Positions 10,903-21,643 of a stretch of 64,000 bases of DNA are shown piece after piece. The position numbers and the translations under genes were made by a program. Every line of letters begins with the position of its first letter. The first letter of the stretch is position 1. The stretch spans positions 930,001 through 994,000 of the forward strand of contig JAQJZZ010000017.1 in NCBI GenBank assembly GCA_030077755.1, given 5' to 3'. Under the pieces are notes generated by a model that was not told the DNA's origin, did not search any database, and saw only the letters and a list, made by a program, of their open reading frames with translations. Source of the DNA: Filosporella fistucella. Taxonomy: Eukaryota; Ascomycota; Leotiomycetes; Helotiales.

Positions 10903-12932
10903 TCAACCATCTTTCGGTGATGGTGCGCTGGGAGCTTCCCGAGTGGTATTTTGACCATGTATATGCGCAAGAACCTCATCTTCGTGAAACAAAGCTTTCG
11001 GTCCAACATAATTCCCTCCTTTCACGAACCACCAGATAGCCGAAAATATCGTCATCGAACCTGCGATGAGCGAGGCGTAATTCATGTTGATGGCAGCGAC
11101 AGGTAGCGAGTATGGGAAGCAATAGATGACCACAAAAACTGCAATATATAGGCAGCTGAGAATATTGACTATGTATCCTGTGTAGTGTCCCATGTGGTAT
11201 GGGCCTGGTCGCATGCTATTGATATACGGGCCGGATTCCCGAGTTGCTCTCGAGAAGCGACGTGTGAAAATGAATGGAAGGACAGCCGCGAGGTAGGATA
11301 AAGTAGTGAGAACGACAAACGAGCCAACAAAGGCGTTGAAGGCTGTAGTTGACCCGACATAGATCGCTCCAAGGATCGTCGAAAATACTCCGCAGAAGAG
11401 AGTGGCATTGAATGGATTCTTGAATCGAGGTGAGATAACTCCGAATGTGCCGGAGAATGGAACTGCCTCGTCACGAGCAATAGTCCAGAGACATCGACCT
11501 GCCGTGATGAAGGTTCCTATGCAGCAGCAAAAAATAGGAACAAAAATGAGGAATAATAATCCCATGGTTCCTGCTCGAGTTGCTGTTGCTTGAGCGTAGA
11601 TTGTGGCAAGTGGAAAGTATGGGGCTGCAAGAACGTCATCGAGACTGCTGATGGAGTAGAAAATGGCTATCATGTAGCAAAACGCAGTGACAAATCCAAT
11701 AACCATTTGTGCCCCAATCGCAAGTGGAATGTTTCTTCTGGGATGTGGAATCTCTTCGGCGAGATGAGAGACACAATCTGGCGTTCCGACAGCGTAGGCG
11801 CCATTCAACATGCCCGCTGATTGAAGTTTTGTTAGCCACCAAGCCCGAATTGAGGCCGTCGCCCACACACAATTGTGTAAGAACATCATGGCGGAATCAC
11901 ATACCAAGAAAAACGAAGCCGTTGCTGGTGTAACCAGTTTGATTAGACCAATCAGACCACACAAACGAGGAAGATGCGTGACTTCAAGGAGTTAGTACTC
12001 TGAGGAGCAGGTTGAAGAAGTAGCTAATATGAAACTCACCCTGAACCATTCGTAGATGGCATTACTGCACATACGATGATTGAAATGAAAACACCCGACA
12101 AAATAAAGAAGAGGCCAATATTGTTGATCATTGGAAGTGCTCTATTCGCAAATAACACGGTACAGCAGCAAATCCAACTCACAATCAAGTAACCAATAAA
12201 TATTTGCCATCTCGAAGGTGTATAATCTGGATGATAGAGTCCGTACATGGCAACTGCTATTTGACTGCAGATGCTTGCCATTGTAGCTGTTGAGCATTAG
12301 CTTCGTGGCAAAGGAAGTAATTGGTGTTCATCGGGCATATCATCCTAGACGAGTTATATTGACATACCAGAACCCATCATCCACCCAATTGTGTTCCACC
12401 ACCCTGCGAACCATCCGCAGATTCGTCCATATTTTGGTCCAGGTGTAATTGATGCCCAGTGGTAGACGCCAGCGGAGGATGGCATTGATGAGGCGAGTTC
12501 CTATGACAACTATTAAAAGTGTAAGTCGGGGGGGCGGAGGGTTTTCATACAGCCAATGAAGCCGCAATGAGCCCTGAAATTACAAGTCAGAAACATGTCC
12601 AAATGGAAGGTCGGAGAGGATGGGGAATTCCCAGAACAACGTTCCCTCGAGATATACTTACAATAGAAGATCGATACGGCAATGAATTCATACAAAACCC
12701 CGGGAGGTCCTCCATTGTAAATAGCAACGACAATTGATCCGCCCAGTGCTGCCCAAGTATTACCAGTCACAATGCCCACAGAGCAGACTGATAGCAGAGA
12801 GAAGTTGCGTTCGAGTTCTTGAACATGTCCAGTCTCATTGACTTCCATCAATTGAGGGTCGTGATCCTCAACTATGCCTTTTTCGGACCCCGAGAAATCC
12901 GCTTTAGGCATCTCCTTGATAGACGGCGGCAT
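10903..12932 (-). CDS. APC-family choline/amine permease (Hnm1-like)
   Basis: Six exons (12932-12662, 12573-12551, 12500-12368, 12286-12040, 11981-11905, 11816-10903) give 554 aa. Exon 2 is only 23 nt and is required to keep frame: it joins FY to LIAASLA and then ELASSMPSSAGVYHW. The protein has about twelve hydrophobic segments and the motifs of the fungal choline/GABA permease group: GNTWAALGGS, the PSSAGVYHWAS loop, GWFAGWWNTIGW, GAYAVGTPDCVSHLAEEIPHPRRNIP and SGPYINSMRPGPYHMG. The family imports choline, ethanolamine, GABA or other amines across the plasma membrane by proton symport. Choline is the most likely substrate by similarity to Hnm1, not proven. It is convergent with the SDR gene, 165 bp apart. 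Confidence 0.9.
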
Positions 12933-14123
12933 TTTGGAAACAGATATGCTAGGTTTGAGCTTGAGAAGCAGTACTGGAAGTACTAATCAGCTAGCCAGCA
13001 ACAACCAGCCGAAGCAATTCAATAGGAGAAAGCCGAACGAAGCAAGAAGAGAGTGGTAAAGAAACACAATGCGATGAGAATGCAAGAAGAAACGAGAGAG
13101 ATGGATTTGAAATAACTTTATTACGAGCAGGGACGATCTATATCGCGCATGCATGATAGTGAAGCAGCATACAAGGGTCGATATTGATACACAAAAAATA
13201 GTCAGTCTTGGCCGCAGCCAGTGTGCAATTGGATGGCGCGGGAGGAGATTTATGATCCTGCTAATTCTGACTGTCATCTTTTAAGATGCATGTACCTCGA
13301 CTACTACCGGTAGTATGAAGAAGCACGGGGGATCTGGAGGATGATGAAAACGATTCGCAGTGAGCCGATAAGAAAGGTTGATGCTAAGGAAAATAGCTGC
13401 ATGTTGCAACCCTGCAATGTCAATCTGCCTCCGGCCTGTTCCTCCGCTCTATGAGGGCCATCATTGGATGTTCGCAATGCCGAGGGATAAGTATGCTCGT
13501 ACGGGACATGTAACTCGTGCGATTGTGAAGACGGATGTACCGTAACGGATTGATATCAAAAGCCAAGATCTTCAAGCGCTGGTTGCAGGGGTTCTCCCGA
13601 GATATTGATAAGATGTCAAGCTCCAAAAACTCCTTACATAATGTACAACATGCCACAGCTATATTATCCTCCCAAATCAAACTCGTCATAATTACATCGC
13701 CATCAACACTTCATTATCAAAAACAATTACTGTTGTACAACACTTGGCAATTCAGCTTCTAGCTCTCTCGTCAGACCCCGCCACCTCTGGTCATTGAGTT
13801 GCGAGAGAGCGCGTCAACTAGGCTTGACAGCGAATTTTCATGCTATTGACCGAAAGCTGCGATCTCGGGTCGGTAGAAAGAGGTATGGAGTCAGGAGGGA
13901 ATCAGTGATTCAAAACGCCGTTGAATCTCCCATTAATCCAGGTAGTCGGAATAAATATTCTCCGAACATTCGTCACGGATGAAATGGTCAAAAGTTCTTT
14001 CCCGCTGCAACGCTTGATGTAAACCATCGAAATCCGCAGAGTCGGTATCAGATGGAGAATCGGAGCAGGTAGGTGGTGACAGAGAGGCATCTCTGTGGAA
14101 CCATTTTCTTATGCGATCCCAAG
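12933..14123. other. Intergenic
   Basis: Contains the permease promoter (right of 12932) and the 3' side of the GNAT gene. Small open frames have no recognisable features. Confidence 0.5.
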
Positions 14124-14714
14124 TCAGAATGTCTTCCTCATTACACATCGGCTCTTTGTGTCTAAACCAAGTCGGGCTTCTTCTTCCACTAAAGCTTCAT
14201 AGTTTTTTCCCATATCCCACGCTTTCACTTCTGTGAATCCCATTTTGGTATACCAAGGGGCATTCCACGGAAGATCCTTGTATGTTGTTAATGTAATCGA
14301 TTTGTATCCTTCTCTTTTGACTTGTTCGATCATTGTTGACATGAGCGCCTTTCCAACTCCCCTTCCCTGGCATTCCCTCGAAACTGATATCTCGATAATA
14401 TGGAAGTTTCCATCGAGATATTCTCCTGCCAAAAATGCTATGGGCTGGTCAAACCAATCCGCTGCGATCCAGAGATGCCCTGCGTTGGCAATGGATACGA
14501 GGAGGTACGGGTCAACTGTTGGTCCATTGAGCAGAGCGTCAAGACCGACAGTCCGAAATACTTCTGCGGCAGATCTTTCGACTTGTTCAAGTAAAGGAAT
14601 ATCACTGGATCGTGGTCTGCGGATCGTAAATTGAGGGCGATTTTCGCGTTCGGATCGTTGTACTTCAGCAGCTGCCATGGCTAGAATGGTGAGGGAATCC
14701 ATGGTTTGTGTCAT
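14124..14714 (-). CDS. GNAT-family N-acetyltransferase
   Basis: Intronless, 196 aa. The GNAT fold is clear: N-terminal FTIRRPRSSDIPLLEQVERSA, a beta strand IAFLAGEYLDGNFHI, the acetyl-CoA motif A in EISVSRECQGRGVGKALM (Q-x-x-G-x-G/A pattern QGRGVG), then SITLTTYKDLPWNAPWYTKM with the family's Tyr near the active site, and GFTEV. It transfers acetyl from acetyl-CoA to an amine on a small molecule or protein. The ATG at 14714 is used; a TTG three codons upstream is not a credible eukaryotic start. It shares a 347-bp divergent promoter with the MDP-1 gene. Substrate unknown. Confidence 0.87.
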   Translation of the reverse strand: MTQTMDSLTILAMAAAEVQRSERENRPQFTIRRPRSSDIPLLEQVERSAAEVFRTVGLDALLNGPTVDPYLLVSIANAGHLWIAADWFDQPIAFLAGEYLDGNFHIIEISVSRECQGRGVGKALMSTMIEQVKREGYKSITLTTYKDLPWNAPWYTKMGFTEVKAWDMGKNYEALVEEEARLGLDTKSRCVMRKTF

Positions 14715-15061
14715 TTTAAACAACTGGTCAAGAACGTGCTAAGATTTCTTGGAAACTTTTTGGATATGGGGAAGAAGCTGATGTTCTAGATAGATGTTTT
14801 GGATGAAAAAGAAAAGTTGAGGCGGGAATGACGGACGGGTACCTTAGGTAAAACCTCTGGGAGGATCATGACTGAAATTTATCTACAGGGGTATGCAGCT
14901 AGCATTAAATCCACCACCTTAGTGACGTGCAGCCTAAACCACCATCCTTGCCTCACTCCGAAAACATTTATCTTCAGCAAGTTCAGAGAACACAGTCTTT
15001 GCAGATTTTTGATACGGCGCGGATATTTATTTTCTTGATCATCCTGATATTATCGATAAAT
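14715..15061. promoter_or_regulatory. Shared divergent promoter, GNAT and MDP-1
   Basis: 347 bp between two opposite start codons. No strong motif recognised. Both genes must start transcription here. Confidence 0.5.
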
Positions 15062-15679
15062 ATGGCAAAGAAGTCAGCGAAAGGGCCGGCTCCTGCAGAA
15101 ATATCTGCGACTGCCCCTCCATCAACACTCACTGATGGTGCTCTACCCAAACTCATAGTCTTCGATCTGGATTACACACTCTGGCCTTTCTGGATAGATA
15201 CACACGTTACACCTCCTATTAAAGCCTCTGCGACGCACGACTCTGCGAAAGATCGTTTTGGGGAGAGCTTTGCGTTCTACTCAGAAGTCCCCTCTATCCT
15301 CCACTATCTACGCGAAAGTGGAATCAAGATAGGAGCAGCCTCTCGAACGAGTGCGCCAGATCTCGGCAGAGAAATGCTACGATTGTTGCATATTGGAGAT
15401 GGAGAAGGCAAGAAGAAAAAATCGATCGAGTACTTCGATCACCTAGAGATATACCCTGGAAGCAAAATCACCCATTTTACCAAATTACAGAAGGCTACAG
15501 GCATAAAATATGAAGAGATGCTATTTTTCGATGATGAAAGTCGGAATAAAAACGTGGAGACTCTGGGAGTAACTATGTACTTGGTGAGAGATGGCGTGAA
15601 CAAGGCAGAGATTAATAATGGAATCAAAGAGTGGAGGAAAAGACGTGGTTATGGACAGGGGAGCTGGATAGACAATTGA
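15062..15679 (+). CDS. Magnesium-dependent phosphatase-1 (MDP-1, HAD family)
   Basis: Intronless, 205 aa. HAD motif I is FDLDYTLWPFW with nucleophile Asp35 and acid Asp37; the DYTLWP sequence is diagnostic of MDP-1. Motif II lies in GAASRTSAPDLGREML, and motif III/IV is FFDDESRNKN (Asp157/158, Mg binding). MDP-1 dephosphorylates sugar phosphates/glycated residues or phosphotyrosine in vitro in animals and yeast. The ATG at 15062 is right: the upstream in-frame extension starts only at a GTG. A Ser/Ala/Pro-rich N-terminal leader (residues 1-28) precedes the domain. Likely cytosolic housekeeping phosphatase. Confidence 0.9.
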   Translation: MAKKSAKGPAPAEISATAPPSTLTDGALPKLIVFDLDYTLWPFWIDTHVTPPIKASATHDSAKDRFGESFAFYSEVPSILHYLRESGIKIGAASRTSAPDLGREMLRLLHIGDGEGKKKKSIEYFDHLEIYPGSKITHFTKLQKATGIKYEEMLFFDDESRNKNVETLGVTMYLVRDGVNKAEINNGIKEWRKRRGYGQGSWIDN

Positions 15680-16319
15680 GACGACCGTCCAGTATGGTAT
15701 GCCAACAGATTCCACAATCGATGATGTACATGAATACTTGGAATCTTGGATTATAAAGACGAAGGCCGAACTCTAGAGAGTTGCCAGGGATAGAAGTTTG
15801 ATGATATGGTGTTCACGACATTATGACTACAATTACAGATCATACGCTCTTCAGGGGCATATAAATATAGGCGTATCAAATTAAAATAGATGAAGTAATG
15901 AAGTTATGGAGATTGTTATTTGTATTAGTTATCAAAGCTTATCGTTTGACTGCTTACACCCTACCTGAAAGACAAGATCGAGCGTTGGTCTTATATCCAC
16001 CGTGCAATTATTCAAACCAAGCTTTCAGGTCCCTACCCCTACAGGTATTTCTCTATCATCGAACATCGACTTCGAATGTGGTGATTCTTCTTCACTGCCC
16101 ATATCCCTTCTGAATGTCCATACCACCTCGTACCTACAAGTTCGTTCGGCCCCGCCTCGCCACCCTTGTCAGGTAAGTAGGTACCTGAGACTAATTGATT
16201 TGTGACCTTATGACGGAAGGCTGCAATAAATAATCTCTCCTCCAAGCAACTACGGCAATGCGCCCTCCATCATACGGCATGCGGATAATCTCCTTCCATT
16301 GAATGTAGAGCACTCAAGA
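15680..16319. other. Intergenic; RAD4 promoter
   Basis: No gene seen between MDP-1 and RAD4. Nothing distinctive recognised. Confidence 0.5.
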
Positions 16320-19300
16320 ATGCCTCCATTTATCCCAAGAAAACGGTTACGCTCCTTCTCACTAGAAGCTGGACCCTCTGAGCCTCCTGCACAAGGCAAA
16401 GGCAAGGTAACAGCAGCGACTAAGACTCCAAGGAAAGCCACACTATTTGACGATATCGATGCTGGAATCAGAGGGACGCGATCTGCTGAGCAGAGGAGAG
16501 CTGTGCTAGAAAGTCTTGCTGCTAGCGACGAAGGCGAAAGCTCCCTTTCGTCACTCTCGGACGAAGAATTCGAAGATGTCCCACTTGCGAAGCGGCAAAA
16601 GATAACGGAGTCTGAGGATGAGGATGAGGATATGGAATTTGAGGATGTACCGACTACTATGGTCCCTGGCGCCTCTGCGAACATACCACAGGGAGATCTG
16701 GAGTTGAATCTTACGAGGGACACGAGAATCTCTATCACCAATCCATTTGGAACCAAGAAAGGACCTACCAAGATTGAGAGGCAAATCCGAGTATCTACGC
16801 ATCAGGCGCATGTGCAACTGCTAATGTGGCATAATGCGATTCGAAACTCCTGGCTTTGTGACAAGGAGCTACAAGAAATACTGGTGAAGCAATTAAGTCC
16901 CAAAGAAGTGAAGGATGTCGAGAAGTGGAGAAGGCGTACTGGCATCGAAAAAAATGGGGAACATACCCCTAGAGATTTGCTCAAAGGCAAGGGAAAAGGC
17001 AGGGCAAAAACTGACAATGGCACAAAGTCAGATCCAAGAAGTCAACGGGACTGGGGGGAAGCTTCAGAAAGGCTTGATGATGGACAACCCGACCCTAAAG
17101 GGAAAGACCCTCTGGTTTCGCTGTTGACAGAGCTTGCCAAGTTCTGGAAACGTAGATTTACCATCAGAGCACCTGGGCTTAGAAAAATTGGTTACATGTC
17201 CCTCCAAAGGTTGGACGAGGAATTGAAAAGCTTTAATCAAGATGAATACGATCCTGAACAACACGGGGAGATGATCCGAGATATTGACGAGTTTAGAGAA
17301 TGTGCAAAGTCTCTCGAAGGTAGCCGCGATGTCGCAGCACAATTATTTACTGCCTTACTCAGGGGTTTGGGCATCGAAGCAAGAATGATCGCAAGTCTAC
17401 AGCCTGCTGGCTTTGGTTGGAGCCAATTTGAAGAAGCTTTCGAAAAGAACCCTCGAGCTTTGAAGATGCCGAATGCAAGAAAATCGAAGCCTGCAAGTGC
17501 AAATGATTCTTCAGACGGATCCTCTTCCAGTGAAGAAGAATCGCCAAAGACAGCTTCCGCCAAGAAAGGCAAGCTACCTGCGAAGAGACAGATGAAAACT
17601 CAAAATTCGAAGGATATGCCACGAGGCAAAGGAGTCAAAGAAGCACCAATCGAGCTTTCCGAATCAGAAGACCGTGATGAAAGTGACGCCGATGTAGTGG
17701 ATGTCACGCCTATGCCAAAGCAGAAGAAACCTTTATTACCTTATGATAAAGACCTGCCATTTCCACACTATTGGACAGAAGCATTCTCTCCTTTCAGCAG
17801 CAGATACATTCCTGTTGAGGCGATAGTTTTCAAAGAAGCTACTGTTGCTGATAGTCCACAAACTCTCGAAATGTTTGAAACTCGTGGTTCAAAATCCGAA
17901 AAGGCCAAGCAGGTCACGGCTTACATTGTAGGCCATTCTGCAGATGGTACTGCCAAAGATGTTACAACTCGCTATTTGAAGAGACATGTATGGCCCGGCC
18001 GTACGAAAGGGTTTAGGTTTCCTGTCGAAAAGATCCCGATTCATAATCGGAAAGGAAAGATAGCTCGGTACGAATATGCAGATTGGTTCAAAACTGTCAT
18101 GAGTGGATATGTCAGAGGCTCTAAGAAGTGTCCACGTACAGAAATTGATGATCTCGAAGACACTACCGATCTGAAACCCGTTAAGCCAGAGAAGAAGCAG
18201 GTCGAGGAAGGCAAGGAGACCCTTCAGTACTACAAAACTTCGCCGGATTTTGTTCTCGAAAGGCACTTGAAAAGAGAGGAGGCCCTTGTTCCAACAGCAA
18301 AACACGTCAAAATGTTCCCTGTAGGGAAGGGCGATGCAGCTACTGAAGAAAAAGTCTTCTTGCGGAAAGATGTTGTCAACTGCAAAAGTACCGAAACCTG
18401 GCACAAGGAAGGTCGAGCTCCGAAGCCAGGAGAGGAGCCATTGAAGCGTGTTCCATACCGAGCTGCAACAACGAACAGGAAACGTGTACTTGCCGAAGCC
18501 GAACATGCAAGTGGAGAAAAGATGTTGCAGGGCTTGTTCAGCCTCGCTCAGACCGAGTGGATAATACCCCCGCCAATCGAGAATGGTATCATACCTAAGA
18601 ATTCCTTTGGAAACATTGATTTATATGTCGACAGCATGCTGCCGGAGGGTGCCGTTCATATTCCGATGAGGGGCACCGTAAAAATATGCAAGCGCCTAGA
18701 AATCGACTATGCTGAAGCCGTAACTGGATTTGAATTTGGACATCGCATGGCAGTGCCTATCATTACTGGCGTCGTGGTCGCTGAAGAGCATTATCATAAT
18801 GTAATGGACGAATGGCAGAAGGAAGAAGTGGAGAGAAATAGGAAAGAGGATGAAAAGCGGAGAAAGGCAGCAATTTTTATGTGGAGGAAGATGCTGATGG
18901 CTCTTCGGATTGTCAAGAGAGTTCGTGAAGAATATGGAGATGCGAATGATGAGGTTGATGTTGCGAATACCTGGACGAGTAAGAGAGGCAGCAAAGATGA
19001 CCGAGATGCAGAAACACAGAAGAGAATCATGGATCAAAGAGACGAAGAAATGGCCGGTGGTTTCTTACCGGAAGGGTATGAAGTTGAAGAACCGGAAGAA
19101 CGTCACTCTACCGGATTCTTTCCCGTTGCGCATCATGAGGAAGAGGAGGAGCAAGGTGGAGGATTTGTTGTAGAGGGACATGGCGAGCCTTCAAAAGCGA
19201 GTGGTAGCCACCCATATCCCACACCTCAGTCCCTGGAATCATCGATAAAATATCTTCAAGATCCTGAATCCGAAGAAGATGTTGGTACGGACGATGAAGA

Positions 19301-19706
19301 GATAGAGCGACCACCGCCTAAAAAACGTGGCAGGCCAGCAGCTTCAGCTACCAAAACCAAATCCACCACTTCAACCCCTAGATCCGCCAAACCCAAGAAA
19401 CCAGCTAAACGCACCATCTCGAAGCCAAAATCCCAGCCCAGTAGCAGGAAGGGGAAAGCCAGAGCCGTGGTCGAAGACTCTGAGCTCGAGAACGACACTC
19501 TATCATCTCTCTCCGATCTTGACTCGGATTCCATATCTAGAGTAAAAGAAGAAAAAGCTACTAAATCTACAGCTTCAAAGAGGACGTTAGTAGCAAAATC
19601 TACAGCTACCGAAGGCACAAGGAAGACTCCCAGGCGCAACGCAAAAAGGAGTGAAGGTATAAGATCAAAATATTTTGATCATAGTGGGGAGGACGTCGAT
19701 GAGTGA
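16320..19706 (+). CDS. RAD4: DNA repair protein Rad4/XPC
   Basis: A 1128-aa intronless gene. Rad4/XPC finds helix-distorting DNA lesions and starts global nucleotide excision repair with Rad23. An acidic N-terminus (residues 60-120) is followed by the transglutaminase-like domain, seen at LAKFWKRRF (about residue 275) and AAQLFTALLRGLGIEARMIAS (about 340-360). BHD1 begins near residue 645 (VLERHLKREEALVP, then TWHKEGRAPKPGEEPLKRVP). BHD2/BHD3 follow: NSFGNIDLYVDSMLPEGAVH at about 760 and AVTGFEFGHRMAVPIITGVVV at about 800-820, the hairpins that insert into damaged DNA. The C-terminal 280 residues are charged and disordered with KKRGRPAAS, an AT-hook-like patch. A TTG seven codons upstream is not used. 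Identity is firm; protein is longer than yeast Rad4 because of the tail. Confidence 0.96.
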   Translation: MPPFIPRKRLRSFSLEAGPSEPPAQGKGKVTAATKTPRKATLFDDIDAGIRGTRSAEQRRAVLESLAASDEGESSLSSLSDEEFEDVPLAKRQKITESEDEDEDMEFEDVPTTMVPGASANIPQGDLELNLTRDTRISITNPFGTKKGPTKIERQIRVSTHQAHVQLLMWHNAIRNSWLCDKELQEILVKQLSPKEVKDVEKWRRRTGIEKNGEHTPRDLLKGKGKGRAKTDNGTKSDPRSQRDWGEASERLDDGQPDPKGKDPLVSLLTELAKFWKRRFTIRAPGLRKIGYMSLQRLDEELKSFNQDEYDPEQHGEMIRDIDEFRECAKSLEGSRDVAAQLFTALLRGLGIEARMIASLQPAGFGWSQFEEAFEKNPRALKMPNARKSKPASANDSSDGSSSSEEESPKTASAKKGKLPAKRQMKTQNSKDMPRGKGVKEAPIELSESEDRDESDADVVDVTPMPKQKKPLLPYDKDLPFPHYWTEAFSPFSSRYIPVEAIVFKEATVADSPQTLEMFETRGSKSEKAKQVTAYIVGHSADGTAKDVTTRYLKRHVWPGRTKGFRFPVEKIPIHNRKGKIARYEYADWFKTVMSGYVRGSKKCPRTEIDDLEDTTDLKPVKPEKKQVEEGKETLQYYKTSPDFVLERHLKREEALVPTAKHVKMFPVGKGDAATEEKVFLRKDVVNCKSTETWHKEGRAPKPGEEPLKRVPYRAATTNRKRVLAEAEHASGEKMLQGLFSLAQTEWIIPPPIENGIIPKNSFGNIDLYVDSMLPEGAVHIPMRGTVKICKRLEIDYAEAVTGFEFGHRMAVPIITGVVVAEEHYHNVMDEWQKEEVERNRKEDEKRRKAAIFMWRKMLMALRIVKRVREEYGDANDEVDVANTWTSKRGSKDDRDAETQKRIMDQRDEEMAGGFLPEGYEVEEPEERHSTGFFPVAHHEEEEEQGGGFVVEGHGEPSKASGSHPYPTPQSLESSIKYLQDPESEEDVGTDDEEIERPPPKKRGRPAASATKTKSTTSTPRSAKPKKPAKRTISKPKSQPSSRKGKARAVVEDSELENDTLSSLSDLDSDSISRVKEEKATKSTASKRTLVAKSTATEGTRKTPRRNAKRSEGIRSKYFDHSGEDVDE

Positions 19707-20517
19707 TTGGGTGTACGAAGTACTAAGTAGAATATGGAAGCTGGTTGGACCTCGGTGCTTTCAGCCAAGTGTTTATGATATGCCCACTGCTTTCAGGCAT
19801 AGACACCATTCTAGAGCGAACAATAATCTTACAATTATAATGAATAAACCGATGCCACATAGATAATAAGTCTGAAACTGGCTTTTAGTATTCCAATGGC
19901 TTCTCCCTGTGACATACCCTCCACTAGCATATACATCTGTTTAATCAGATCCTATCTACCTATCAATGTCCTCTCATAAGAGACGTTTTAAACCCCCTAT
20001 TCCTAACCTTTTATCTCTCGCTTCATCTCCCTCCTACCATTCTCCAATCTCTATTCTCAAAGTCCTCACAATTCTGTTGATTCCCGAAGATAGTCCCGAC
20101 GATAAACCCCCAACCCGCACGGACCATCCCATGTAACGCTTTACCTCTTCCAGCTAGCGTCTTCTACAACCCCCTTTCAATAACCTTGAGCAGAGATCTG
20201 CAGAATCTAATTCTTGAACCGACAAACTTCAATTCTTTCTCTGCCTCCTTTCCATCAACTTTTACGCACAGATCAGATCTCTATGCGTGCTCCAATGCAC
20301 TGTTACGCTTCGGTGTCTAGAAATCATAATGCTAGGCAAAGGCTGGAGAAATGAGATAGGTATGCTATGCGCATGTGCGGGGTGGTGAAAAAGAGGTATG
20401 TCCCTGTTTCCTTATGCACCTTGTGGTATATGGATGCGCATTACTCTCTCTCCTGCTTGAGAAGCACATGGTTTCATTATTCAATTTTGAAGTATATTAT
20501 TTCAGAGAAGGGTGTGA
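19707..20517. other. Intergenic, 3' of RAD4
   Basis: No gene recognised. Pyrimidine-rich tracts around 19980-20240 and no open frame with family features. Confidence 0.45.
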
Positions 20518-21180
20518 AAGAGCAGCCGTTGAGTGACGGTCTAAAGGGCTGAAGTTTGTTCCTTCGATACCGCCGCATTGATCTTGGCCTTGAGTAGATA
20601 GATGAAGGCGCATTTGTCAAGTGACTATAAGAAGAGTTGACGCTCAATCGATACTACCGCATTGATTTTGATGATAAGATTATAAAAAGATCAACCGTCG
20701 AGTGATGGTTAACAGAAAAGTTGCCGTCCATTCATTCGATACCACTGCACTCTTCTTTATGATAGGATTATTAGATGAGCAGCCGTGTAGAAGCGGCGGG
20801 CAGAAGAGCTGATACTTGTTCGTTTGTTACCATCGCACTCCTCTCCTGTGAATATATAGATGAAAGAGCAGCCGTCGATCAACAATTACAGGGGTTAGCG
20901 CTCAGGCATTTGATTCGATACCACCGCATTTGTCTTCATGGTAGGACTGAGCAAGAACAGTCGTCGAGCAACAGTTACAAGAGTTGCCGTTCATTGGATC
21001 GATACCACCGCAATCGTCTTATTGATAAGATCGATGGACCATCTGATATTTGTCCGATACCACCGCACTTGTCCCGATGATAAGTTTGATGCAAGAGTTA
21101 ATGTTCATTCCTTCGAAACCGCCGCACTTGTCTTGCCGGCAAGATTCATAAAAGCGAATTGGATGCTAGTTCAAGATATA
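20518..21180. repeat. Degenerate tandem repeat array, eight units of ~55-91 bp
   Basis: A motif close to TTCGATACCACCGCACTTGT recurs at 20565, 20649, 20737, 20825 (weak), 20916, 21000, 21055 and 21114. Spacings are 84, 88, 88, 91, 84, 55 and 59 bp. Between copies a second block (GAGCAGCCGTCGAGCAAC, then ACAAGAGTTG) also recurs. Read on the + strand, the unit at 20916-21000 is 84 bp = 28 open codons with FDTTA and SSRRATVTRV-like peptides, but other units have indels that break this frame. It is either a diverged minisatellite or the remains of a gene for a 28-residue repeat protein. Confidence 0.8.
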
Positions 21181-21643
21181 TGGGAGGAAACTGGAAAAGG
21201 TAGATACGAAGAAAAGTAGAAAAGAAGAGATCAGTTTCAATTGTGCAGATCTTCTTGGTAAGTAGCAGCTCGTACAGCCGTATGAGGTCTTCACTATGAG
21301 ATATATATTATAGCAGCAGTCTGAAAGGTTTCGAGTGTCGGCATCTACAACTTGCTCTCACAGTCTCACCGTATTCCAAGCATCAGAGTTAAGAAGCAGA
21401 ATCATCTCAATTGAGCTATCTACTTCTCCTTTCATTAGCCAAACCGGCCCATCGTTTCCGCAAAGCCTGTCTGTTCGTTTATTCATCTTCCATTATTCAC
21501 TCGAGCGCAATCAAATCAAAGAGGTATCTAACCGCAAACTTATGCCATGCATCATAGCATAAAGAAAAGCACGCCGCAACCCAAAGCAAGCATTCGCTCT
21601 CAATCATGAAGTGTGATTGAGTCTCTGATCTAAAGCAGAAGAA
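21181..21643. other. Intergenic
   Basis: Between the repeat array and the 3' end of the MFS gene. No gene or motif recognised. Confidence 0.5.

Noticed and set aside
14927..15061. N-terminal extension of MDP-1 with a hydrophobic leader
   Set aside because: It starts at GTG and not ATG; the family starts near 15062.
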